Shown: in pieces, positions 32,908 through 48,921 of the stretch | Layout of the letters: each line of letters starts with the position of its first letter | Numbering within the stretch: position 1 is the stretch's first letter | DNA from: Streptomyces aculeolatus | GTDB taxonomy: Bacteria; Actinomycetota; Actinomycetes; Streptomycetales; Streptomycetaceae | DNA length: 64,000 nt | Direction of reading: 5' to 3' | NCBI RefSeq assembly: GCF_020400605.1 | Contig: NZ_JAINRD010000023.1 | Location: 110,094 to 174,093, forward strand | Program-made: the position numbers and the translations under genes | The notes under the pieces: generated by a model | The model's input: only the letters and a program-made list of their open reading frames with translations | Database searches by the model: none | Told to the model about the DNA's origin: nothing

Positions 32908-32939
32908 GGCCCCGGTCCGCCTTGCGGCGGGCCGGGGCC
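32908..32939 (-). terminator. str operon terminator
   Basis: A 14-bp stem (one G-T pair) closed by a TTGC loop lies 22 bases after the tuf stop codon, arms GGCCCCGG-TCCGCC and GGCGGG-CCGGGGCC. It should stop transcription before the ESX-like operon. Confidence 0.88.
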
Positions 32940-32960
32940 CCGGGACGTCGTACCGTCAGG

Positions 32961-34154
32961 TCACTTGAGGATCTTCGTGACCTGGCCGGCGCCCACCGTC
33001 CGGCCACCCTCGCGGATGGCGAACTTCAGGCCCTCCTCCATGGCGATGGGCTGGATCAGCTCCACCTTCATGTCGGTGTTGTCGCCCGGCATGACCATCT
33101 CCGTGCCCTCGGGGAGGTGCACGACGCCGGTCACGTCGGTGGTGCGGAAGTAGAACTGCGGGCGGTAGTTGTTGAAGAACGGGGTGTGCCGACCGCCCTC
33201 GTCCTTCGACAGGATGTACGCCGTCGCCTCGAACTCGGTGTGCGGGGTGACGGTGCCCGGCTTAATGATGACCTGGCCGCGCTCGACGTCCTCGCGCTTG
33301 ATGCCGCGGAGGAGGAGGCCGACGTTCTCACCGGCCTGGCCCTCGTCCAGCAGCTTGCGGAACATCTCGATGCCCGTGACCGTGGTCTTGGTCGTCTCTT
33401 CCTTGATGCCGATGATCGCGACTTCCTCGTTCACCTTGAGGATGCCGCGCTCGATGCGGCCGGTGACGACGGTGCCACGACCGGTGATCGTGAAGACGTC
33501 CTCGATCGGCATCAGGAACGGCTTGTCGATCTCGCGGACCGGCTCCGGGATGGACTCGTCGACGGCCTTCATCAGGTCGAGGACGGTCTTGCCCCACTCG
33601 GCGTCGCCCTCCAGCGCCTTCAGCGCGGAGACCTTGACGACCGGGACGTCGTCGCCCGGGAACTCGTACTCGGAGAGAAGCTCACGGACCTCGAGCTCGA
33701 CGAGCTCCATGATCTCCTCGTCGTCCACCATGTCGGCCTTGTTCAGCGCGACGACGATGTACGGCACGCCGACCTGGCGGGCGAGCAGCACGTGCTCCTT
33801 GGTCTGCGGCATCGGACCATCGGTGGCGGCGACCACGAGGATCGCGCCGTCCATCTGGGCGGCACCGGTGATCATGTTCTTGATGTAGTCCGCGTGACCG
33901 GGGCAGTCGACGTGCGCATAGTGCCGCGACTCGGTCTGGTATTCGACGTGCGCGATGGAAATCGTGATACCGCGCTGCTTCTCTTCCGGAGCCTTGTCGA
34001 TCTGGTCGAAGGCCGAGGCCTCGTTCAGGTCCGGGTAAGCGTCGTGCAGCACCTTGGTGATCGCCGCGGTAAGAGTGGTCTTGCCGTGGTCGATGTGACC
34101 GATGGTGCCGATGTTGACGTGCGGCTTAGTCCGCTCGAACTTCGCCTTCGCCAC
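32961..34154 (-). CDS. tuf: Elongation factor Tu
   Basis: 397 residues from GTG 34154 (MAKAKFERTKPHVNIGTIGH). GTPase motifs GHIDHGKTT, DCPGHADY and NKAD are intact. EF-Tu delivers aminoacyl-tRNA to the ribosome. The kirromycin-contact regions (LLARQVGVPYI and GGRTVGAG) look wild type. It lies 198 bases after fusA, a gap containing hairpins and perhaps its own promoter. Confidence 0.98.
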   Translation of the reverse strand: MAKAKFERTKPHVNIGTIGHIDHGKTTLTAAITKVLHDAYPDLNEASAFDQIDKAPEEKQRGITISIAHVEYQTESRHYAHVDCPGHADYIKNMITGAAQMDGAILVVAATDGPMPQTKEHVLLARQVGVPYIVVALNKADMVDDEEIMELVELEVRELLSEYEFPGDDVPVVKVSALKALEGDAEWGKTVLDLMKAVDESIPEPVREIDKPFLMPIEDVFTITGRGTVVTGRIERGILKVNEEVAIIGIKEETTKTTVTGIEMFRKLLDEGQAGENVGLLLRGIKREDVERGQVIIKPGTVTPHTEFEATAYILSKDEGGRHTPFFNNYRPQFYFRTTDVTGVVHLPEGTEMVMPGDNTDMKVELIQPIAMEEGLKFAIREGGRTVGAGQVTKILK

Positions 34155-34287
34155 TGGGGTCCTCCTGTGGACTGGTGCTGTACGCCCCCCGCCTTCTACG
34201 GAGGGGTTCCAGGTGGTCGTTCCGAACCGGTCAGGACCCCTAGGGGGATGCCCTTGACCAGTCCGCCTGTATCGGCGGCCGGGGTGC

Positions 34288-34317
34288 CCGCCGCAGTTCC
34301 CGGGGGATCTGCGGCGG
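34288..34317 (-). promoter_or_regulatory. Hairpin in the fusA-tuf gap
   Basis: A 9-bp perfect stem CCGCCGCAG / CTGCGGCGG with a 12-base loop lies 36-65 bases after the fusA stop. It may be a partial terminator or an RNase processing site that lets tuf be expressed separately. Confidence 0.5.
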
Positions 34318-34352
34318 TATACCCCGAATGCCGTTTGCTACAGCCTACGGCT

Positions 34353-36473
34353 TCACTCGCCCTTGGCCTTCGCGATGATCTCCTCGGCCACGTTCTTGGG
34401 AACCTCGGCGTAGGAGTCGAACTGCATGGAGTAGCTCGCCCGGCCGGACGTCTTGCTGCGCAAGTCGCCGACGTAGCCGAACATCTCCGACAGCGGGACC
34501 AGACCGGTGACCAGCTTGGCACCGCTCCGGTCCTCCATGGACTGAATCTGTCCACGGCGCGAGTTGATGTCGCCGATCACGTCGCCCATGTAGTCCTCGG
34601 GCGTCGTGACCTCGACCTTCATCATCGGCTCCAGCAGGACCGGAGCGGCCTTGCGGGCGGCCTCCTTGAAGGCCATCGAGCCGGCGATCTTGAAGGCCAT
34701 CTCGGACGAGTCCACCTCGTGGTAGGCACCGTCCAGCAGGCGCACACGCACGCCCGTCAGCGGGTATCCGGCGAGGATGCCGAATTCCATGGCCTCCTGG
34801 CTGCCCGCGTCCACCGAGGGGATGTACTCCTTGGGGATGCGGCCGCCGGTGACCTCGTTGACGAACTCGTAGCCGTCGCCCTCCAGCGGTTCGAGCGCGA
34901 TGATGACGCGCGCGAACTGGCCGGAGCCGCCGGTCTGCTTCTTGTGCGTGTACTCGTGCTTCGCCACCGGCCGGCGAACCGTCTCGCGGTACGCCACCTG
35001 CGGCTTACCGACGTTCGCCTCGACCTTGAACTCGCGCTTCATACGGTCGACCAGCACGTCGAGGTGCAGTTCGCCCATGCCCGAGATGATGGTCTGGCCG
35101 GTCTCCTCGTCGGTCTTGACCCGGAAAGACGGGTCCTCCTCGGCGAGGCGCTGGATCGCGACACCCAGCTTCTCCTGGTCGCCCTTGGACTTCGGCTCGA
35201 TGGCGACCTCGATCACCGGGGCCGGGAAGTCCATGGACTCCAGGATCACCGGCTTCGCCGGGTCGCTGAGGGTCTCGCCGGTGGTGGTCTGCTTCAGACC
35301 CATGACGGCGACGATGTCGCCGGCACCCACCGATTCGATCTCCTCACGCTTGTTGGCGTGCATCCGGTAGATCTTGCCGATGCGCTCCTTGCGGCCCTTG
35401 ACCGAGTTCTGCACCTGCGAGCCGGAGTTCAGCCGGCCCGAGTAGACCCGGATGAACGTCAGCTTGCCCAGGTGCGGGTCGCTGGCGATCTTGAAGGCGA
35501 GCGCGGAGAGCGGCTCCTCCTCCGACGGCCGGCGGACGATGACCTCGTCGGGGTTGCCTACGGCGTGCCCCTCGATGGCCTCGACGTCCAGCGGCGACGG
35601 CAGGTAGCGCACGATCGCGTCCAGCAGGGGCTGCACGCCCTTGTTCTTGAACGCGGTGCCGCAGAACACCGGGGTGACGGTGGTGCTCTCGCTCTTGCCG
35701 GAGTTGATGGTGATACGGCGCACGGCCGCGTAGAGCTGCTCCTCGGTGGGCTCCTCGCCCTCCAGGTACAGCTCCATCATCTCCTCGTCGTTCTCGGCGA
35801 CGGCTTCGAGCAGCGTGCCCCGCCACTCGTCGGCCGCCTCGAGGTGCGTCTCGGGGATGTCCACGACGTCGTACGCCTCGCCGAGCTTGGCCTCGGGCGA
35901 CCACACGAACGCCTTCATGCGGACCAGGTCCACGACGCCCTTGAAGTCGGCCTCGGTGCCGATCGGGAGCTGCATGACCAGGGGGGTCGCGCCCAGCCGG
36001 TCGGTGATCATGTCGACGCAGCGGTGGAACTCGGCGCCCGTGCGGTCCAGCTTGTTGACGAAGCAGATGCGCGGGACGCCGTACCGGTCGGCCTGGCGCC
36101 ACACGGTCTCGGACTGCGGCTCCACACCGGCCACGCCGTCGAACACCGTCACCGCACCGTCGAGCACGCGCAGCGAGCGCTCCACCTCGACGGTGAAGTC
36201 GACGTGGCCCGGGGTGTCGATGATGTTGATGGTGTGGTCGACCTCATCGAGCGGCCAGTGGCAGGTCGTCGCGGCGGACGTGATCGTGATGCCGCGCTCC
36301 TGCTCCTGCGCCATCCAGTCCATCGTGGCTGCGCCGTCGTGGACCTCACCGATCTTGTACGAGACACCGGTGTAGTACAGGATCCGCTCGGTGGTGGTCG
36401 TCTTGCCCGCGTCGATGTGGGCCATGATCCCAATGTTGCGGACCTTGGCCAGGTCAAGTGAAGTGGTGGCCAT
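34353..36473 (-). CDS. fusA: Elongation factor G
   Basis: 706 residues from MATTSLDLAKVRNIGIMAHI. Motifs AHIDAGKTTTTERILYYTG, DTPGHVDFT and NKLDRTG are present, and domains II-V follow. EF-G drives translocation and ribosome recycling. It is located between rpsG and tuf in the str operon. Confidence 0.98.
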   Translation of the reverse strand: MATTSLDLAKVRNIGIMAHIDAGKTTTTERILYYTGVSYKIGEVHDGAATMDWMAQEQERGITITSAATTCHWPLDEVDHTINIIDTPGHVDFTVEVERSLRVLDGAVTVFDGVAGVEPQSETVWRQADRYGVPRICFVNKLDRTGAEFHRCVDMITDRLGATPLVMQLPIGTEADFKGVVDLVRMKAFVWSPEAKLGEAYDVVDIPETHLEAADEWRGTLLEAVAENDEEMMELYLEGEEPTEEQLYAAVRRITINSGKSESTTVTPVFCGTAFKNKGVQPLLDAIVRYLPSPLDVEAIEGHAVGNPDEVIVRRPSEEEPLSALAFKIASDPHLGKLTFIRVYSGRLNSGSQVQNSVKGRKERIGKIYRMHANKREEIESVGAGDIVAVMGLKQTTTGETLSDPAKPVILESMDFPAPVIEVAIEPKSKGDQEKLGVAIQRLAEEDPSFRVKTDEETGQTIISGMGELHLDVLVDRMKREFKVEANVGKPQVAYRETVRRPVAKHEYTHKKQTGGSGQFARVIIALEPLEGDGYEFVNEVTGGRIPKEYIPSVDAGSQEAMEFGILAGYPLTGVRVRLLDGAYHEVDSSEMAFKIAGSMAFKEAARKAAPVLLEPMMKVEVTTPEDYMGDVIGDINSRRGQIQSMEDRSGAKLVTGLVPLSEMFGYVGDLRSKTSGRASYSMQFDSYAEVPKNVAEEIIAKAKGE

Positions 36474-36513
36474 GTTGGCTCAGTCTTCTCTCTCGTAACT
36501 ACGGGGTTATCGA

Positions 36514-36984
36514 CTACCAGCGGTAGTGCGCGAAGGCCTTGTTGGCGTCGGCCATCTTGTGGGTGTCCTCGCGGCGCTTGACGGAGGCGCCCAGGCCGTT
36601 GCTGGCGTCCAGCAGCTCGTTCATGAGCCGCTCGGTCATCGTCTTCTCGCGGCGGGCGCGGGAGTAACCCACGAGCCAGCGCAGCGCGAGCGTGGCGGAC
36701 CGGCCGGGCTTGACCTCGACCGGGACCTGGTAGGTCGCGCCGCCGACGCGGCGGGACTTGACCTCGATGGCCGGCTTGACGTTCTCCAGGGCGCGCTTCA
36801 GCGTGATGACCGGGTCGTTGCCGGTCTTCTCGCGCAGGCCCTCCATGGCGCCGTACACGATGCGCTCGGCGGTGGAGCGCTTGCCGTGCAGCAGCACCTT
36901 GTTGATCAGGGAGGTCACCAGAGGAGAGTTGTAGACCGGGTCGATGTGCACCGGTCGCTTCGGGGCGGGGCCCTTACGAGGCAT
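36514..36984 (-). CDS. rpsG: 30S ribosomal protein S7
   Basis: 156 residues from MPRKGPAPKRPVHIDPVYNS. S7 nucleates assembly of the 30S head and lies at the E site. In E. coli it represses the str operon; no equivalent target is obvious in the 40-base gap to fusA. It follows rpsL by two bases. Confidence 0.97.
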   Translation of the reverse strand: MPRKGPAPKRPVHIDPVYNSPLVTSLINKVLLHGKRSTAERIVYGAMEGLREKTGNDPVITLKRALENVKPAIEVKSRRVGGATYQVPVEVKPGRSATLALRWLVGYSRARREKTMTERLMNELLDASNGLGASVKRREDTHKMADANKAFAHYRW

Positions 36985-36986
36985 GC

Positions 36987-37358
<372 letters not shown>

Positions 37359-37431
37359 CGTTTCTCCGGTTTCTGTGTGCCGATCTCGATACTTCTAACC
37401 TGGGGTTTTGTCCGTGAAGACCGGCCGACGC

Positions 37432-37459
37432 CCGACCCACGCGGTCGGGTGTGTCGCAA
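37432..37459 (-). promoter_or_regulatory. str leader element shared with the S10 operon leader
   Basis: The transcript strand reads TTGCGACAC, one base, then the hairpin CCGACC / GCGTG loop / GGTCGG. It ends about 73 bases before the rpsL start. It differs at one position from the element at 13906-13933. Confidence 0.7.
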
Positions 37460-37520
37460 GCCCCGTACATCCCCGCCAGTCTCACGGGGAAGTGCAGCTC
37501 TTCGGTGTCACAGCCTCGGC

Positions 37521-37554
37521 GTCTTCGCGGGAGCGCCCCCGCGCACGCGAAGAC
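37521..37554 (-). promoter_or_regulatory. str leader hairpin
   Basis: A 9-bp perfect stem GTCTTCGCG / CGCGAAGAC encloses a GC-rich loop that can itself pair partly. It lies just downstream of the predicted transcription start and could affect stability or elongation of the leader RNA. Confidence 0.5.
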
Positions 37555-37581
37555 CCGGGGACACCCCAGGCACAAGGTCAG

Positions 37582-37611
37582 AGGGTACCTACAGCCACCC
37601 GCTCCGGTCAA
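37582..37611 (-). promoter_or_regulatory. str operon promoter
   Basis: On the minus strand TTGACC (complement of 37606-37611) and TACCCT (complement of 37582-37587) are separated by 18 bases, a close match to the streptomycete HrdB consensus. An A-rich tract flanks the -35. It predicts a leader of about 215 bases before rpsL. Confidence 0.72.
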
Positions 37612-37648
37612 AACAAAAAGACATAAGGGACGACGGACCCGGGTACAG

Positions 37649-38161
37649 TTATGCGCCGCTGCTGGCCACGGCGGCCACGATGAGGGCGATGAACGCCACG
37701 AAACTCAGCGCCAGATAGCCGATGACCAGGCCCGCGAGCGCCATGCCGTCGCCCGACTCGCCGGTCCTGCGGATCTCGGCGCGCGCCTTGTGCCCCAGGA
37801 TGATCGCCGGGATGAACGTCACGCCGACCATCGGCACCAGCGCCCCGCACACCAGAGCGCCGATCGCCGTACTGTTCGTGCCCGCCGGGGGCGGCAGGAC
37901 GGGTACGGGCTGGAACGTGCGCGGCACCACGGCCGGCATCGTCGGAATGCCGACGGGGCCCTGCGGCAGGTCGGAGATGAGCAGGTGCAGCTCGCCGTAG
38001 GTCTGCGCCTCGTACGCCTTCGACATCCGCTGCTCGTACTCCGGCTGGGTGAGCCGGCCCTCGGCGAACCCGGCCTTGATCACATCGACCGTCCGCTCCC
38101 GGTCGGCGTGCGAGGCACGCATGGACGGAGGCCGGCTTTGGTCCCACGGCTGCATGGACAC
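37649..38161 (-). CDS. DUF1707/DUF4190 small membrane protein
   Basis: 170 residues from MSMQPWDQSRPPSMRASHAD. The N-terminal DUF1707 motif is seen in RASHADRERTVDVIKAGFAE and GRLTQPEYEQRMSKAYEAQT. A Pro-rich linker leads to the DUF4190 domain with two helices (IGALVCGALVPMVGVTFIPA and LAGLVIGYLALSFVAFIALI) around GHKARAEIRRTGESGDGMAL. The function is unknown. It stands alone between rpoC and rpsL, with its stop just upstream of the str promoter. Confidence 0.88.
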   Translation of the reverse strand: MSMQPWDQSRPPSMRASHADRERTVDVIKAGFAEGRLTQPEYEQRMSKAYEAQTYGELHLLISDLPQGPVGIPTMPAVVPRTFQPVPVLPPPAGTNSTAIGALVCGALVPMVGVTFIPAIILGHKARAEIRRTGESGDGMALAGLVIGYLALSFVAFIALIVAAVASSGA

Positions 38162-38468
38162 TCAGGAACCTCCCCACCCGCGGCATCCGCGTACCGCGTG
38201 CCTTCTATTGTGCTGGACGCTCGGGGCGGCAGGGGAGTTCCGATGCGGCGGCGGGAAGTTCGCGTCGCCACCGTGCGCCCCCTGTACACCACGTTGTCCG
38301 GTTCGCGTGCTGTTTCATGGTAGCCCCGTGCAGTACGTTCGTCGGCCCCCGGGCGGCCACGGGCCGCCGGGGATTCCACGCGGCCCCGTACAAGGCCCCT
38401 GGAACGCCGCAGGGCGGCTCTCCCGGGGGAGAGCCGCCCTGCGGGGCGTGCGGTGGACGTCGGCCGCG
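38162..38468. other. Intergenic region between rpoC and the DUF1707 gene
   Basis: It contains the rpoC terminator (38407-38444) and about 240 bases of GC-rich sequence without a recognisable gene. A promoter for the DUF1707 gene must lie here but no convincing -35/-10 pair was found. Confidence 0.5.
38407..38444 (-). terminator. rpoBC operon terminator
   Basis: A perfect palindrome with 18-base arms (CCGCAGGGCGGCTCTCCC and its complement) around GG, 25 bases after the rpoC stop codon. It is one of the strongest hairpins in the window. Confidence 0.9.
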
Positions 38469-42377
<3,909 letters not shown>

Positions 42378-42504
42378 TCTCGTCAATCCCTCTCAGGGTC
42401 GTGTGTCAATAGGGTCTGATCGCGGGTCGCGGGTGGGGTTGCCACCTGGCCCGCCAGGGCCGAGGGGGAGGGAGCGGCTTCGACGGAAGCCGCTCCCGGA
42501 CCCG

Positions 42505-45990
<3,486 letters not shown>

Positions 45991-46589
45991 GAGGGGTCCT
46001 TCCGAGGGCTCGGACTCACTACGCGCGTACCGGTCCCAAAACCCACACGGGGAGGAGAACGCCCAGGTCAAAGCGTGTCTCTCAAGATCGTACGAGCTCT
46101 GGACAGACCCCTGGTGACGGGCAGGGGGCAGTTAACAGGCAGCGCAAAGGGTCAGTGTAGCGACTCGCCACACTGATGTCCAGCGGAGGCTGGAGACCAG
46201 CAAATCGTCGATCTCTCCCTGCCTGAGGAGCACCCGCCTCGCGTGGGGCCTCCCCTGAAGTTATGCCGAATACCGGATGCCTTCGCGCTTGAAGCCATTC
46301 CCACTCAGTCACCGATCCATGCCTCGGAGTACGGACCGATGTGACGACCTGAGAATCGCGCGCCGCTGGCCGTTCGTCAAGGCCCCCCTGCCCCAGGGGG
46401 ATCATGTCGGGGCATCCCGGCCGGTGAAGATCACCATACCCGCAGGTGCGCGCGGGGCAAGCGCTCCGGCCGAGGGCCCGGCAACGCAGCGAGGGCGACC
46501 ACCCGCATGGGTGATCGCCCTCGGTTGCGGCACGGGGCCGTCAGCCCCGGCGGGCCGGGCTCAGAGCGCCCCGACCGGCCGGGACGAGG
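45991..46589. other. 600-base gap between rplL and rpoB
   Basis: It holds the rplL terminator hairpin (46490-46523) and the upstream region of rpoB. A TACGAT hexamer on the minus strand near 46088 resembles a -10 but lacks a good -35. No gene is visible. The length and the hairpin imply that rpoBC has its own promoter. Confidence 0.5.
46490..46523 (-). terminator. rplJL terminator or attenuator before rpoBC
   Basis: A 15-bp stem with loop ATGC (minus strand). On the minus-strand RNA the single non-Watson-Crick position is a U-G pair, but on the plus strand it would be a C-A mismatch, which supports transcription in the rplL direction. It begins 66 bases after the rplL stop. In many bacteria a partial attenuator sits here. 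Confidence 0.8.
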
Positions 46590-46976
46590 TCACTTGACCT
46601 CGACGGAGGCGCCGGCGCCCTCGAGGGACTCCTTGGCCTTCTCCGCGGCCTCCTTGTTGACCTTCTCCAGAACCGGCTTCGGCGTGCCGTCGACCAGCTC
46701 CTTGGCCTCCTTCAGGCCGAGGGAGGTCAGCTCGCGCACGACCTTGATGACCTGGATCTTCTTCTCGCCGGCGCCGGTGAGGACGACGTCGAACTCGTCC
46801 TTCTCCTCGACGGCCTCGGCGGCGGCGCCGCCACCGCCCGGAGCGGCGACGACGGCGGCCGGCGCGGCGGCCTCGACGTCGAACTTCTCCTCGAACTTCT
46901 TCACGAAGTCGGAGAGCTCGAGAAGGGTCATCTCCTCGAACTGCGCGAGCAGGTCGTCCTGGCTGAGCTTCGCCAT
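46590..46976 (-). CDS. rplL: 50S ribosomal protein L7/L12
   Basis: 128 residues from MAKLSQDDLLAQFEEMTLLE. The N-terminal dimerisation domain is followed by an Ala/Gly hinge (APAAVVAAPGGGGAAAEAVE) and the factor-binding C-terminal domain (KIQVIKVVRELTSLGLKEAK). It forms the L10(L12) stalk with the product of rplJ. Confidence 0.97.
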   Translation of the reverse strand: MAKLSQDDLLAQFEEMTLLELSDFVKKFEEKFDVEAAAPAAVVAAPGGGGAAAEAVEEKDEFDVVLTGAGEKKIQVIKVVRELTSLGLKEAKELVDGTPKPVLEKVNKEAAEKAKESLEGAGASVEVK

Positions 46977-47077
46977 GATGGCGGTCCTTCCACTAAGTCG
47001 GCTGGTGCCGGTTGTACTGATGCGTCAGTGCGGCGGGCGTTCGCGGTGCCCGCTGAGCTGCGGAGGGAGCGGGATCG

Positions 47078-47632
47078 CTACTCCGCGGCGTCGGCGGGAG
47101 CCGGCGTACCGGCACCGCCCTGCTCGACCTTGTCGCGCAGCGCGTCCGCGGTGCGGACGAACTTCGTGAGCGGGGCCTGGAAGGTCGCCGCGGCCTTCGC
47201 CATGGACGCCTTCATGCCACCGGCCAGCTTGGCGAGCAGCACCTCGCGGGACTCGAGGTCCGCAAGCTTGTTGATCTCCGCGGCGGTCAGGGACTTGCCG
47301 TCGAGGACACCGCCCTTGATGACCAGCGCGGGGTTGTCCTTGGCGAAGTTACGCAGCCCCTTGGCCGCCTCGACCGGGTCACCGGTCACGAAGGCGACAG
47401 CGGTCGAGCCCTGGAGGTGCTCGTCGAGCTGCTCGAGCCCGGCCTCCTTCGCCGCGATCTTGGTCAGCGTGTTCTTCACCACTCGGTACTGCGCGTTCTC
47501 GCCGAGAGAACGGCGCAGATCCTTAAGCTGCGCCACGCTCAGTCCGGTGTACGCGGTCACGACGGCCGCGTTGGAGCCGCGGAGCTTGTCCGCGATCTCC
47601 TTGACGGCCTCGACCTTGTCCGGCGTCGCCAT
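47078..47632 (-). CDS. rplJ: 50S ribosomal protein L10
   Basis: 184 residues from MATPDKVEAVKEIADKLRGS, with YTGLSVAQLKDLRRSLGENA and RVVKNTLTKIAAKEAG. L10 anchors the L7/L12 stalk and, in many bacteria, represses its own mRNA by binding a leader; such a leader is recognisable upstream. AAGGAGG lies 9 bases before the ATG. Confidence 0.97.
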   Translation of the reverse strand: MATPDKVEAVKEIADKLRGSNAAVVTAYTGLSVAQLKDLRRSLGENAQYRVVKNTLTKIAAKEAGLEQLDEHLQGSTAVAFVTGDPVEAAKGLRNFAKDNPALVIKGGVLDGKSLTAAEINKLADLESREVLLAKLAGGMKASMAKAAATFQAPLTKFVRTADALRDKVEQGGAGTPAPADAAE

Positions 47633-47698
47633 GAGCCTCAGCCTCCTTCCGGGTGATGGGACCGCCCTTCGGATGCACGAGGCCCTCGCACACGACAA

Positions 47699-47725
47699 AC
47701 GCCCCGGCGCAGGCGCACGGGGCGT
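47699..47725 (-). promoter_or_regulatory. Hairpin in the rplJ leader
   Basis: Arms ACGCCCCG and CGGGGCGT (8 bp) enclose an 11-base loop that can pair further (GCGC/GCGC). It lies 66-92 bases upstream of the rplJ start and could be the switchable part of the L10 leader. Confidence 0.55.
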
Positions 47726-47762
47726 GACACGACCGTACGGGCACGGGGCCCGGCGGGAGGGT

Positions 47763-47862
47763 CTTCCTCATTCACCTGCGCGGGCCGTCCGCGGCGTACG
47801 CGGAACCTTCGGCCACCGCACTCCCCTGCGGGTGTACGGAGGCGGCCAGCGGTCTTTGGCTA
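47763..47862 (-). ncRNA. L10-leader-like cis-regulatory RNA
   Basis: The minus strand contains AAAGACCGCTGGCC, a CCGCA/TGCGG hairpin, GGTGGCCGAAGG and a second GAAGACC, the arrangement expected of the L10 leader that binds the L10-L12 complex. Position upstream of rplJ fits. It was identified by eye from partial consensus memory; the exact boundaries are uncertain. Confidence 0.5.
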
Positions 47863-47883
47863 CAAGGGGGAATCGTACGGCAG

Positions 47884-47920
47884 CGGCCGTCCCGCGGGCA
47901 AATCGCCCCCGGGACGGCCG
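47884..47920 (-). terminator. Terminator between lipoprotein gene and rplJ
   Basis: Arms CGGCCGTCCCG and CGGGACGGCCG (11 bp) enclose a second stem GGGC/GCCC with an AAAT loop. It begins 28 bases after the lipoprotein stop codon and upstream of the rplJ leader. Confidence 0.8.
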
Positions 47921-47947
47921 GTGTCGTACACGGTGTGAACGCGGGTG

Positions 47948-48841
47948 CTACGCGCCGCTCCCCGCGTCCGCTTCCTTCATCATGGCGTCCATGTCCGCCG
48001 TCTCGGACGCCGGCGGGACCTCGACCGTGACGGGCTCGTTGTAGCTGAGGAAGGTCATGGTGGTGTCCAGCGGGCCCTCCTTCGTCTCGGCCTGCATGCG
48101 GAACTGCTTGGTGTGGTCCTCGCCGTCGATCCACATGTCCATGGTGAACTCGTCGAAGCCCTGCTCCGCCATCTCGTCGATCTGCTCCTGGCGGTCCTTC
48201 TTCGTCTTCGCGTCCTTGCCCTTCAGGTCCGCGCGGAGGTCGTCGAGGGTGATCGTGCCGGTGTAGCGGGTGGTCTGGACCCCCTCGACCTTCTCCTCGC
48301 CGACCCGCTCCAGGTCCTCGGCCGCGTTCATCATCTGGGCTTCCTCGGCGGGGTTGTCGTCCGCCTGCTTCAGCTCCAGCAGCGGGTTCTCGCCGCCGCC
48401 CGCCCCGCCGTCGGACATGCCGATCTTCAGCCAGGTCTTGCCGTCCATCTCGGCGGCGGCCTCGGGGCCGGCGTTCATGTACATCGCGTCGTCGACGAGA
48501 CGTATCTCCACCTCGCCGCTCTCGTCGGCGGTCGCCCCGTCCACCGTCATCTTCATCTGCATGGCCGGCGGGTCCATGCTGAGGGCCCCCGTGCCCTCCA
48601 TCGTGCCCTCACCGGGGACCTCGCCGGCCATCCGGTATTCGAGGGAGGTGAAGTCCTCCGCCTTCTCCGTGGCCTTGCGGACGGCGGCTGCGGGCGTCAC
48701 GTCGACCGGCTGACCGGCGTTCCCGCCCTTCCTGCCGGCCGCCTTGCCGTCTCCGTCGTCGTCGCCGCAGGCGGTGAAGGCGGTCAGGGCGAGGGCGGCC
48801 GCGCCGAGCGCGGCTCCACCCCGTACGAACGTCGAACGCAT
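47948..48841 (-). CDS. LppX/LprAFG-like lipoprotein, copy A
   Basis: 297 residues from MRSTFVRGGAALGAAALALT, lipobox FTAC with Cys25. The rest resembles LolA-like lipid-carrier folds: AVRKATEKAEDFTSLEYRMA, GVQTTRYTGTITLDDLRADL and EFTMDMWIDGEDHTKQFRMQ. AAAGG lies six bases before the chosen ATG 48841; an ATG two codons earlier touches that site. It is adjacent to, and shares motifs with, the next lipoprotein. Two such genes between rplA and rplJ are also known in other streptomycetes. Confidence 0.85.
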   Translation of the reverse strand: MRSTFVRGGAALGAAALALTAFTACGDDDGDGKAAGRKGGNAGQPVDVTPAAAVRKATEKAEDFTSLEYRMAGEVPGEGTMEGTGALSMDPPAMQMKMTVDGATADESGEVEIRLVDDAMYMNAGPEAAAEMDGKTWLKIGMSDGGAGGGENPLLELKQADDNPAEEAQMMNAAEDLERVGEEKVEGVQTTRYTGTITLDDLRADLKGKDAKTKKDRQEQIDEMAEQGFDEFTMDMWIDGEDHTKQFRMQAETKEGPLDTTMTFLSYNEPVTVEVPPASETADMDAMMKEADAGSGA

Positions 48842-48921
48842 CGTCATCCTTTCCCTCCGGGTACACGTGTCCCGGAACATGGAAGGGAACACGCTAGCGG
48901 ATCGGGCAACTCCGCCCGCTG

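Noticed and set aside
32961..34154. Kirromycin-resistant EF-Tu
   Set aside because: The contact regions LLARQVGVPYI and GGRTVGAG match the sensitive form.
32790..36461. A 1223-codon plus-strand open frame across tuf and fusA
   Set aside because: Antisense shadow of two highly conserved genes; no ribosome-binding site or motif.
46080..46100. rpoB promoter with TACGAT as -10
   Set aside because: No acceptable -35 at 16-19 bases; one hexamer in 600 bases is not enough evidence.
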